54,389 nt of DNA from Cladosporium sp. IMV 00045. Lineage: Eukaryota; Ascomycota; Dothideomycetes; Cladosporiales; Cladosporiaceae. How positions within the stretch are numbered: position 1 is the first letter of the stretch; each line of letters begins with the position of its first letter. The notes beneath the pieces are model-generated. The model ran no database searches, was not told the DNA's origin, and was given only the letters and a program-made list of their open reading frames with translations. The stretch lies in NCBI GenBank assembly GCA_001931905.2, contig MSJI02000771.1:1-54389 (forward strand). The letters run 5' to 3'. Below, piece by piece: positions 28,496 through 38,679 of this stretch. A program made the position numbers and the translations under genes.

Positions 28496-29084
28496 ATGGA
28501 CCCCTCCGTTCCACAACTCAACCAGGAGCAACCCCTCGACCAACTTCGGCCCCCTCGTCAGCAAGACTCATTGGGAGAAAGTCAAATCCCTGATCTCCCA
28601 CGGCATCAACACCGACAAAGCGCAGCTCCTCTACGGCGGCCTGGGCGCCCCAACCCTGCCAGCCGGCACCGACCCCAACGGCTACTGGGTCAAACCGACC
28701 GTGTTCACAAACTGCACGGACGACATGCTGATCGCGCGCGAGGAGATTTTCGGCCCCGTCATGACCATCCTGCCGTACGACGACGGCAAGCCCGATTTCG
28801 TCGAGGCGCTGATCGCGCGCGCCAACGATACGCGCATGGGTCTCGCCGCGGGAATTTTCACGCGCAACATCGATCTTGCCCACAAAGTCATCGGCCGCGT
28901 CGAGGCTGGCATCAACTGGGTCAACACTTGGGGCGAGTCGCCTGCCGAGATGCCCGTGGGTGGGTGGAAGATGAGTGGGCTGGGTGTTGAGAATGGCCCG
29001 AGGGGATTGGAGAACTGGGTGCAGAACAAGAGCACGCTTGTCGAGATGGGTGGTGCTGTGGGCACTGTTTTTGCTAAGTTGTAA
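28496..29084 (+). pseudogene. Betaine-aldehyde-dehydrogenase-like gene with large internal deletion
   Basis: From about 28530 to the stop at 29082-29084 the sequence encodes only the last third of an aldehyde dehydrogenase: NFGPLVSKTHWEKVKSLI, REEIFGPVMTILPY, GIFTRNIDLAHKVIGRVEAG, INWVNTWGESPAEMPVGGWK and KMSGLGVENG. The N-terminal NAD domain, the catalytic Glu and the catalytic Cys are absent. A well-formed start (CTCACCATGGAC) lies at 28496, but in a different frame, which suggests a deletion of roughly 1 kb joined the first codons to the C-terminal part. A promoter-like pyrimidine stretch remains upstream. Beside choline oxidase this would have been the second betaine-pathway enzyme. There is no stop within the fragment, so the loss may be recent. 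Confidence 0.75.
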
Positions 29085-29540
29085 GGGAAGTTGTGAATTT
29101 TCCTTTTTTTTTTTTTTGGAAAGTCGAAACTGGATCGCGTCGCTTTTTGAGTGAACGGGAAGGAAGGGAAGGGAAAACCGGAAAGAAAAGGCGGCAATAC
29201 CTGCTCCAAAAAATCTATGATGAGATGATGAATTCATTTGGGGCAACATGTGTATATATCCTCTATCTCGTTCAGTCGCGTATGTCAAAAGGCTCATGTC
29301 ACGTCACATTATACCCTCACAAAGCAGAGACCATCTTCCACACGCAAGCGTATGATCCCAGTGAGTTGAAGTTCAAGCAAGATAAGATACATTAATTTTT
29401 TCGTCACAACACTCAAACATACACCAAGGCAAGAGCCGAACCCAAGCACGCACGCATGCCGCAAGGCGACTCTCTCATTCTCACACGAGATTGAACTCAC
29501 CCGATCCACTCACAACAAATCACCAAAAACACAGCCAAAA
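29085..29540. other. Convergent 3' regions
   Basis: Between the broken dehydrogenase and the stop of the P450. It includes a T16-type run near 29105-29118. Nothing else is seen. Confidence 0.5.
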
Positions 29541-31219
29541 TCACCTCCCCACCCCCTCCCCCTCCCTCCAAAACGCCACCCTCGTGCCCCCCTCCGAGCA
29601 ACACGTAACCGCCAACCTCTCCCTCCAAACCCCCTCCCCCCTGTCCTCCAGTCCCCTCCCAAACCTCTGCACCATCCTAACAGTAACATACCCCGCCTCC
29701 GTAAGCGCATACTGCTGGCCGAGACAAACCCTCGGCCCGCCGCCGAAAGGCAGATACCCCCAACCCGGACGCAGGGTGGGGTCCGCCCAGCGCTCGGGGC
29801 GGAATACGGTGGCGTCAGACCCGTAGATGGCGCGGGACCGTTGCATGGAGTAGGTGTTGTAGACTAGGCGTGTGTGTTTGGGGATGAAGAGGGGGGAGGT
29901 GCCGTGGGGTCCGCCGCCGTGGGGGAGGAGGGTGTCGCGGAGGGCGAGCTTGCCGAGCATGGGGACGGGTGGGTGGAGGCGGAGGGCTGGAGGGTTGGTT
30001 AGGTGTGGTTTTGGGGTGGATCGGGTGAGGGGTTTGGGTGCTTACTTTCTTGGATTACGTATTTGACGTATTTCATGTTTCGCAATGTTTCGTATGAAGG
30101 TCTCTCGCCGTTCAGCTGCTCGACTTCTGCGAGGAGCTTCTTGTACACTTCAGGTTCGCGAGCTAGGTTGAACCACAAATTGCTAAGCAGCGAGGCTGTC
30201 GTATCCCTGCCTGCGAGCAAGATGTTCAACGTCTCGTCGCGTACGCGCGTAGCGCCCACTTCTTCGTGCTTTGCGAGCTCGTTGACGAAGACGTAGCGCT
30301 CGCCACGATCCTTGGCCTTCCCCGCGGGTTCTGAGGAGGTTTTGTGTTGCATGGCTTGCTGAACCCAACCATCGACCGCGTCGTGGGCGTACTTGATGTT
30401 CTTTGAAGCGTCCCTGTGAGGTACGAGATAGTAGAAGTAGCCGAGCATATCTCTCCAAATGCCATCCTGCAAGCACTTTTCGAACGTCTCAGAGAACCTC
30501 ATGGCCTCTTTGTCGCCGCCTAGACAGTCTGTGCCGGCGGCAAGGAGGAAGTCGGTACTGGCATCCATGGTCAATTTGTGGAAGAGTTCCTGCAGGTCGA
30601 CGGTTGTGCCATCATCAGGTATACATGAGAGTAGTTTCTGCACATATGGTTCGAATTGGTCGATCGCGGAGACTTGGGACTTTTCGAACTGGGGCCGCAG
30701 AATGGCGCGCGAATGTTGCCAAAACGCTCCGTCTGTCGTGAAGATGCCACTGCCGAGGAAGTCTTTGAGGACTGACTGGCGCAGCTTTTGGACCCCCCTT
30801 CGAGCTGCGTTTTAGCATTTGTTGGCTTCTCTGTTACGGTCAATTTATCCTCACCAGTCTTCGAAGCGCGTGGCTAGAGCGCACTTCATGTTCTCGGGAT
30901 CGTTGGTCAAGACGACGTTTCTAATGACTGTGCTAGACACGTAGGTGCTGCCGATCTGCTCATGGCAGCGATGAAAGAACGACAGAAGCTCGTGGTTTCT
31001 CTTCGCCTGGATCGCTCGATACAAGAGCCCAAGATTGAACGGACCGCCGTCTGTCCGAGTAGCTGTAGCCGGTTGACAACCATGTCGAAGCTTGAACGCT
31101 TTTCTCGTCTGCTCGCGATAGTAATGCGAGTATGCAAGATAGCTGACCAGCGTTGTTGCAAGCACTATGAAGATGGCGATGCTTGCAGGGACTTGTCCTG
31201 GCCCTGGCAAGAGCGACAT
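29541..31219 (-). CDS. Cytochrome P450, CYP52-like
   Basis: A haem-thiolate monooxygenase with exons 31219-30855, 30797-30046 and 29986-29541 (introns 57 and 59 nt), 520 residues. Residues 8-30 form an N-terminal ER membrane anchor. Splicing restores RFEDWGVQKLRQS and LGSGIFTTDGAFWQHSRAIL (helix C), and IQETLRLHPPVP (ExxR). The I-helix is LLAGRDTTA, with the normal acid-alcohol pair, and the haem loop is FGGGPRVCLG. The GIFTTDG and HSRAILRPQF signatures resemble the CYP52 group and its relatives, which hydroxylate alkanes and fatty acids at the terminal carbon. The exact family is not settled. It lies in an oxidative neighbourhood with another P450 and a FAD monooxygenase. Confidence 0.88.
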
Positions 31220-32513
31220 AATGAGCTGCTTGGGGAGTCGTGGCAGCCTAGTCGAAGTTCCTTTATTCGGTCCAGGACGTGAGGTTTGTTGCCAGGCGTA
31301 TTTTCAGTGATGGATAAGCTGCGTGTTTGTGTCGTGATCGACAAGTCTCGCGTGAGGTCGTTTGCTACAAAGCCTCGCACCAGTCAACTGTCGAAGTCTT
31401 GCAAAGCTCAGAATATATCGATCGATAAGCATCAAGAGAGGCAGTAAATCATTCTGCCTTACACCACAGACATATTGCTGTGATGAAGGATCACTCTAGC
31501 TGTGGAGCTGCTGTCTTGCGACCTACCTATGACGGCAGCCGAGGCACGCTCGTACCGCGTGAGAACGAGCTGACCAACTAGGTTTGCGAAAGCGTAGTGT
31601 ATCTGTACGAAGCGACATGATTGTTGCGATATCCTCGTGATGCGACTGTCGCGAGCGAGCTGTAGATAGCATTGCTACATATACCCCTGGGAGACGGGCA
31701 AGATGGCGCAAGGCGGCGAGAACCGACAGCGCAGAGGTGGAGGCAGGCATCGCGTCTTCTCTCCATGACAGAATGCAGAGAGTTATCCGGCAAAATGCGC
31801 GAAAGATAAGGTGTGAAGCTTGTTGGAGCTGTACCTGTCAGTCATCGAGGTACTGCAGGCCATGTCATTTCAACCTGGAGGAAAAGAGGAGCGCCACAAA
31901 CCCCAACGCTGCATCAGCCGTGAGCGCGGAAATTGATTGCAGCACAAACGAGGGAGTCTCGACCACATTGGCACGGAGGTGCTAATACCGGTGCCTCAGA
32001 CTCAAGCCATCCCTTGCCAAAAAGGACGATGGAGGAAGTTGGCACCTAGTATACAGACAAGCATTCGCAAGTGTGATTCAGATCACTCCCAAGACTCGAC
32101 GGGCCGATAAAGCGAGATTTGCGTGATCGACAAGGCCAGCTCATCGCAGCCAACCCTACCTCACTCTCACCTATGCTGCTTGCTGGCCCTCTCTCCTCCC
32201 ACGCAGATCCCAGTGACTACACGTCGCCGCCGAGCAAAGCCTCATGTCAGATCATTTACTCACCGCATATCTCAGACACTCATATCATCTCACTTAATGT
32301 GTATTCTCTCCCTTCTCATCTGTCAAGTATTTGCTGGTCTCTTCATCTCTCCATCTCCATTTCATCCAACAGACAACCTCTATAATCACATCTACGCCTG
32401 CTAACAACATCATCTATCCCACCATTCACAACACTCAACGCCATCTAAAACAATTCTAGCAATAATCACTCACCTTAATCAATCAACCACACCTCATCCA
32501 ACAACACAAGAAA
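31220..32513. other. Intergenic, shared by two divergent genes
   Basis: About 1.3 kb between the divergent P450 and the small protein at 32514. No motif-bearing frame is found. The last 200 bases are C/A/T-rich and low in G, a typical leader for the plus-strand gene. Confidence 0.45.
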
Positions 32514-33122
32514 ATGCACCACCTCCAAACCCTCCCCGGCGAACTCCGCAACGAAATCTACCACGCCCTCCTCAGCAGCACTCTCACGCTCCGCCTCACC
32601 AAAACCGGCGCCCTCCTCTCCCCCACCCTCGCACACACCAACAACCTGATCCGCCGCGAACTATGCTCCCTGCTCGAACACAAACCCACTCCCGAACTGG
32701 AAGCGCAAGCCTTCGACTTCGACGTCACGCCCCTGCACGCCTTCCTGCACCGCCACCCTTCCAAGCAAGCCACGACGACCATCAAGCTGACCCTGCACCT
32801 TACTTCCCCCAACGCCGAGAAAGAGCACTACGCCGCTCTGCGCGCTTTTCTGGCGGACTCGCACGCCCGCGGATGGAGTGTCGGGTATCGTGTCAAATTT
32901 GACTGGAAGGCATATGGGCTCGCCGAGGCGGCGCAGTGTGCGCGCGATTTCGCGGCGGAGTTTGTGTCTTCTGGCGGTGGCGGGGCGGGGAGTGGTGGGG
33001 AGGGGCTTTGGAGGGCGCTGAAGAAGGCGAGGGAGGCGGAGGTGAGGAGGTGTCTTGTCGAGAGGCCGGCGAGGCAGAGGGCGTTGTTGGAGAGTAGGGG
33101 GAGGTGCGTCATGTTGGAGTGA
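32514..33122 (+). CDS. F-box-like/2EXR-type orphan protein
   Basis: A 202-residue intronless protein. It opens with LQTLPGELRNEIYHALLSST, the LP-x-E-(L/I)-R-N-x-I-Y start shared by a very large group of Dothideomycete and other ascomycete proteins related to F-box or 2EXR modules. The rest is a short alpha/beta part (TTTIKLTLHL) with a Gly-rich loop (about 155-168) and a basic C-terminus. Its role is unknown. The start ATG at 32514 has an AAAATG context. The first 300 bases are C-rich and the last 250 G-rich on the plus strand, a marked skew within one gene. Confidence 0.65.
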   Translation: MHHLQTLPGELRNEIYHALLSSTLTLRLTKTGALLSPTLAHTNNLIRRELCSLLEHKPTPELEAQAFDFDVTPLHAFLHRHPSKQATTTIKLTLHLTSPNAEKEHYAALRAFLADSHARGWSVGYRVKFDWKAYGLAEAAQCARDFAAEFVSSGGGGAGSGGEGLWRALKKAREAEVRRCLVERPARQRALLESRGRCVMLE

Positions 33123-33523
33123 TGTGCTGATGAGCGGTGGCGTTGTTTGTTCGAAGCGTGCTCTTTTCGTTGATTGTTGCCTGTGGGATTTTCGGTTTCT
33201 GGGCTTAGCGTTTCCTCTTTCTTTTTCTTCTTTGATTTCATCTTATTAGCTGTAATGCTTATGGGCGCCTTCTGGTGCCGGAAGGCTTTGGCGTTGATTG
33301 GACAATACCCTACTCAGTCGGCATTCTAGCAATCGCTAGAACCAGGAAGATAGATCTCGACTCATCGAAATCCAATATACAAACGAATGGATGAACTCGA
33401 TAAGAATTCACAGAAAACATTGAATCCCATACAGTCGTATAAATGTCATTGCCACCCAGACGTACGCCGAAAATCCCATCTCGTCACGAAGCAAGACTAA
33501 ACATCCATTGAAGCTTCGTACAT
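33123..33523. other. Convergent 3' regions
   Basis: Between the orphan protein and the stop of the NmrA-like gene. No gene is seen. Confidence 0.5.
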
Positions 33524-34492
33524 CTAAACAGTCGTAAACGCACTCTCCTTCTCAATCCAAGTCCCCATATCCATCAAACCAGGATGCTTCTTCTTCAACG
33601 CGTCAATATCCGCCTTGTACCCATCACTACCAAACCAGTTAATCATGACGCCCAGCTCGGCGACCATGTACTTGAGGAAACCTCCCAAGAAACCGAAAGT
33701 GCCATCCAAGCCGGAGCCGGTCTTTGCCTTGAAAACCTCGCTGATCTGCGCCGGGTTGAGCTCGTCGCCCGCCAGCCCGATGGCTTTGTGGTTGTATTCT
33801 TGCGGGCTGCTGAATGCCAGCTTGGCGAAGACGCCGATGTCTGCGGTCGCGACCCATTGCAGGGGTTTGTCGCCGAGCGTGTCGCGCAGGGCCGCCATGA
33901 AGACTTGCGTGGGGAAGCCGGGGGCCAGGTTGTCCATGAAGGCGACTGTGAGAGAAATGTTAGCCAGGCGTTGGGTGTTTTAAAGTGCGGTTTTCATATT
34001 CATACCAGGTCTGAGGACAGTCCAGCCCATCTGACCAGCGTTGTCTTTCAGGTGGTGCTCGATCTCATGCTTAGATTGGAAGTGAGGTATGGGCGTGGTG
34101 TTATCCCAGCTGGCTTCATCGCCACCCCTCTCCACGCTGCTGTAGACAAAGTGCTTGACTCCAGCCTTGACGGCGCCATCGACCATGGCCTTGCCCTGTC
34201 TGATCTCGCCTTCGTGCGTGACGCCTTTGCCCTGGGAGATTTGAACGCTGTAAACACCCCAGATGGATCCTCCAGCGACTTCAGCGGCTTTTGCGAACAG
34301 GGAAGGGACGTCGTCCATGTCGCCTTGCACGAGCTTGATATTTTTCGCTTTGGCGGCGAGCTTCTCCGCCGAGGCGCCTGCGGTGTTGCGGGTGACGGCG
34401 AGGAGAGTGAAATCGGGGTTGTTGGCCAGGCTGTTGATTACAGCGCCGCCCTGCTTGCCCGTGGCGCCGGTGACGAGGATTGACTTGGACAT
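33524..34492 (-). CDS. NmrA-like NAD(P)-binding protein
   Basis: A 302-residue atypical short-chain dehydrogenase-like protein. Exons 34492-34006 and 33945-33524; the 60-nt intron (GTATGA...CACAG) restores TVLRPVAFMDNLAPGF, the family hallmark. The N-terminal VTGATGKQGGAV binds the dinucleotide, and HFVYSSVERG marks the active-site region. NmrA-type proteins sense redox state by binding NAD(P) and often lack catalysis; others in the family reduce lignan- or isoflavone-like compounds. I chose ATG 34492 because the Rossmann strand begins three residues later. It is a neighbour of P450 genes, where it could be regulatory or a tailoring enzyme. Confidence 0.88.
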
Positions 34493-36860
34493 CTTGATTG
34501 TGGTATTATGGTATATATGGTGTGGTGAACGGACTGATCGGTCAGAATGAGTATGATTGGTATGTCTGTGGAGAGAGTATATCAAGAGAGAAGGATGAAG
34601 AGCAAGAGAAGCTCAATACTCCAAGGTAGAGAATGTTGTAACTGCGACAACGCCCACAGATACCAACCCCGTAGCTATCCAAAGAGGGCGACCTACCACA
34701 CGTTAGCTATGGCGGGCTTCGGGATACCTTAGCATCGCAGAAGACGCACGGCGCCTTCACATGCACCGTCAGGGTAATGGCAACGACGCATGGACGAAAG
34801 AGCATCACACACTTCGGCCTCTCGGCCTTTCACATCTCCAGTGTTTCGTCTCTATCTGACTTGAGAGAGTCGCTCTGAAATGCGCTCACACCGTTGAACC
34901 GGGACGGATCAACTAGCTGCTGTGGAGACCTTCCCGCCAGATGGAAAGCTTGTACCTGATCCCGGTCATTCCATTGTCTGTTTGGTGCCAGAAGTCCTGG
35001 TCGTAAATCTGGAGGGAGGATGATTGTGGCTTGAACCCACCACGGCAACAGGCGAGACGCAGCAGCGCAATCTAATCTACTCGAGACGTCATGCATTTTG
35101 ATTGTTGTGTTTGTTCAACCGCATTCGTGATATTGCGGTTGAGCATGCTTGCAGCTTGGGCGGCAGAGAAAAGTCTCCAGTTTCGTACCAACGTTGCTAT
35201 GAGAAAGAGAATCATGTGCATGTCGACTGAAGAGCAGAGTGGTGGCCGACGAATGACGACAGGAGTCGAGTCCGGGATCCCAGAGTTTACTCTCAGCTGT
35301 CAACCATTGTCCGGAGGCCACGGAAGTGCAGGGCTGACTACACTCTTGTCAACTCTCATCCGATCCAAGAGTTTCTTCGATGCAGCTTCTGTTACCGCAA
35401 CATAGGTATAGTCAAAAGACAGCGAAACAACCACCCCCCTCTACGCCACAGCGGTGACCATCCCGCCAACGCAGCATAATCAATGCATCTACGCACATAT
35501 GCAGCTCGAACGCCTCGCCAAGCATGCACATACTCCAAGGGAGTATGATGTCGAAAGCCTCTCGCATACATCTCGGCTTGAACCGAACAACTTCCCAAGA
35601 GAAAGCACGTCCATCCCAAGTCAACTCCTCTCTCAACTCAATCCCAACCGTGCACGCTCCGAGATCCTAGCGGCCGATCCCCAGAGACCCACCCACACCT
35701 CCAAGTCTCCCTCTCTCTTAATCCTCATGCTCGCACGCTCGCTCCATGACATCCCTGTGCCATCGGCTCCTCAATCTGCGAGACCAGGGTCTCACCCGGA
35801 ATGTTTTTGCCAGACGTCACGTCCTGCCTGGGCGGAAATCTCCGGTTTGTCGCTTCATTCTTTTCGCTGCTGCAGTCTGCCTTGTTGAAGAGGAGAGCAG
35901 CGAGGATGCGTGTCAGAGATCTATATGCTCGCAGCCTGGTCGTTTTCTGTGCCCTTTCGTGGCGTCGAGTGCATTCGACGCGATACCCCAGAGCCTTCTG
36001 GGCGCATAGCATCTCCTTCACCTTACCCAATTCCCTCACGTGCAACATGCGTGCCCTTCGAGGCGCAGAGAAACACAATCAACGGTCTCCTCCCTCTCCT
36101 ATATTTGTATATCAAGCCACTGTCTCGTCGCGAAGAGCAGCTCATGTGGATATGTTTCGCTGTCGCGCGCATGGCTGGGGAAAGAGGAGGCTTAAAAAGG
36201 AGAAAGGCTGAGATGTGTTCATGTACCTGATTGTCGCTCAAGCAAAAAGGGGTAGGAGAGACAGTTTCAGCAGTGAGGCGGATGGAGGGCCTCGGCATGA
36301 TGCTTGTGGTTCTTTGCCTTGGGGTATTGCGCGCTTGTGATATTGAGGCCGAGTAATGGAGTGGTGATATGGAGGGTTTTGTATGCATGGCAAGAGCAGG
36401 CTGACAAAGCTGATGGCCATGATCGACAGACATTTGGAAAGCCTTACGCATACATGTAGGGTGGTTATACAATTTGACGGATTTCTTTGTACATAATTTT
36501 CTATTCTAAAAAGCGATAACAATCGAAAGGAAGGATTCATGTTCAGTGCGCTTGTTGTATTGCGTGGTTCCGTATCAACGTACTCTTCGTGACCATTACT
36601 TCTATGTCATCGTAAGAGCACGCAGTCGGCTCATGAATCCCCCAACCCCAAGTCCTCCACCAGAAACACAAAAAGAAAAAAGAGCCGCTCGCTGGCGCAG
36701 TGTTGTACTAAAAGAAATTTCCCGAGATAGGAAAGTCTGTGGCAGGGCGGCAACCAAATTGCTCACATCTGAGAGTTGCGCCTGTCCGAATTAAGATGGC
36801 AAATAGATCCGTGTGATCTTAATCCTCCTCCTCCTCGTGTCATTACGATTGATGATGGTT
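34493..36860. other. Long intergenic region, no gene seen
   Basis: About 2.4 kb. I checked both strands: frames of up to 149 codons exist (for example 35454-35888 plus, 36023-36472 minus), but none has motifs, a believable N-terminus or codon bias. A non-coding RNA or regulatory DNA is possible; I have no positive evidence. Confidence 0.45.
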
Positions 36861-38679
36861 CTATGCCGTGGCAACAACGGGTGGCAACGTAACAGGCGCG
36901 GCGACGGGCTCAGGCACAAGCGACGGCTGGATAACGTTCAAGTCATCAGTCTTGACCTCGAGCTTCTGTTCGCGAGCGGCTTTAGCAGCAGCGGCGAACT
37001 CAGCACGCTCTTTCTTGTCCTGCTCGTCCGACAGACGCCAGTTAGTACGCATCTCCTCCCTGCGAGCCTCCGACCTTGGCTCAAAGGCCAGCTCGTAAGG
37101 GTCCGGCTTGACGATGAGAAGAGAGTTGCTGGCGGTGAGAGAAGGCATGATTGGGTTTCCGTCCTTGCCCTTCTTGTGAACCAGATTGAAACCCCAGAGG
37201 AGGCCTCCGCATGCGACGATTGTTTCGTCGCGAGTGACGCCCTGGCCAAGGCAGGCGCGCTGACCGTAGCCGAAGGATGACATTCCCATGATAGTCGGGT
37301 ACTGGGTAAGAGGTCCCTGGAACGTTGGCCAGCCGGGTTCGAGCCATCTCTCCGGGCGGAAGTTCTCGGGATCAGGGTACTTGACCGGGTTGCGTTGGAA
37401 TGCGCTGTTCGTTGTTAGTCATGGCCGATAGCTCTAGGAATAAGACAACTTACTAGTCAAGAGGAAGGATGCGGGTGCCCTTAGGAATGAAGTAGCCGTT
37501 GTAGAAATCGTCCGCCTCAACCTCGTGAGCAACGCCAGTAGGTACATTGGGCCTCCAGCGCATCGTCTCCTTGATGCAAGCACGGAGAATGGGAAGGTTG
37601 GGAGTATCAGTCAGTTCGGGCATGCGGCCGCAGCAGGCCTCGTCAATTTCGGCCTGGATTTTTCTTTGCCACTCCGGGTGGTAGAGCATAGCGAGTAGGA
37701 AATAGTAAAGTGGTCCAGCGACCGTGAAGATTCCAACCAATGCGACCATTCCGATCGCAGAAGAAGCCTCGTAGTCGCCTGTCAAGTTGCCAGTTCGCTC
37801 TCCATCGAGGTAGTTGCGCATGAAAGAAGGTCGAGCGTCTCCAGTCTCCATTTGCTTACGGACTGTGAGCAGGCGCTCCATCCACCAGGCCTGTTGCTCG
37901 TCGTGACGAGAACGTTCCCTGATCTTCCAGGGGTTAATGCTGAACGGAAGATCCCAGAGTGGGCTGAGAACATTGGTGATCGGACCGGCCGGAGACATCT
38001 GGGTTAGAAGACCCCATGCACTCTTGGTGCAATACTCGCTCAAGTTGGGGTCGTCCCAGGAAAGCTGTGTCATAACCTTGGAGCACATGTCCTCAAGCGA
38101 CCATGAAAAGTCGTCTGGTTCGTCTAGAAGACGGTTGAGCCAACGCTTGGTCTCGTGGTACATGGTGCCATTGTAGCGAGCGTTGGCGGCATCAACCAAT
38201 GTCGAGTGTGCGAACTTGCGCTGTCGTGCCCAGTACTCTGTTGCAGTATTAGCTCGTGTAGTCCCAAGTAAACAATGTCACATCATACGGTTCTTGCCCA
38301 TGAGAGGCAAGTACTCCATGGAGCCATGAGTGCTCTTAGCGTCGAACAACGACCTGATTTGCGGTCGGTCCGAGTAGATCTTTGCGCGCTTGACCAGCAA
38401 GTCTTCTGCAATTTTCTCGTCGGTGATGATGATGAAGTTGTCTCCAAGCATCTGTGTGCGGTAAAGTGGTCCGTAGGTGTCGGCCCATTCCTTGAATTTG
38501 AGCCACATGTATTCGATGGGCAAGTCGTGAACGCGGCCAATCCATGGCACCAAAGCCGGTCCCGGCGGCTCGGTGGATTTGTTCTTCCAGGCCTGCTTGG
38601 ATTGAATTTTGTTAATGAGTGACAGTAGGGTGAAGCCGACGGCGGCCACGCCCAAGGCGACGAGAGTAAGAGGCTGCAT
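36861..38679 (-). CDS. Cytochrome P450 with atypical I-helix
   Basis: 572 residues from exons 38679-38289, 38237-37454 and 37404-36861 (introns 51 and 49 nt). Residues 3-24 form the N-terminal anchor, followed by the Pro-rich hinge PPGPALVPWIG. Helix C has WARQRKFAH, ExxR is ETMR (354-357), and the PERF-like block is FRPERW. The haem loop is FGYGQRACLG (Cys443). Where nearly all P450s have (A/G)Gx(D/E)T in helix I, this one has AGPLY (304-308), so the acid and alcohol that deliver protons to bound oxygen are absent. The C-terminus carries an extra charged tail of about 70 residues (KKERAEFAAAAKAAREQ and beyond). Substrate unknown; it is divergent, across 2.2 kb, from a FAD monooxygenase. Confidence 0.85.

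Noticed and set aside
28466..28990. A 174-codon Arg/His-rich frame over the dehydrogenase fragment
   Set aside because: It is the +1 shadow of the aldehyde dehydrogenase C-terminal frame; only its ATG at 28496 may be a relic of the original start.
35010..35090. A possible tRNA T arm (GGTGGGTTCAAGCCAC on the minus strand)
   Set aside because: No matching acceptor stem or A box could be found at the right distance.
35454..35888. A 144-codon plus-strand frame in the long intergenic region
   Set aside because: No motif, poor start context, and competing frames on both strands; there is nothing to separate it from chance.
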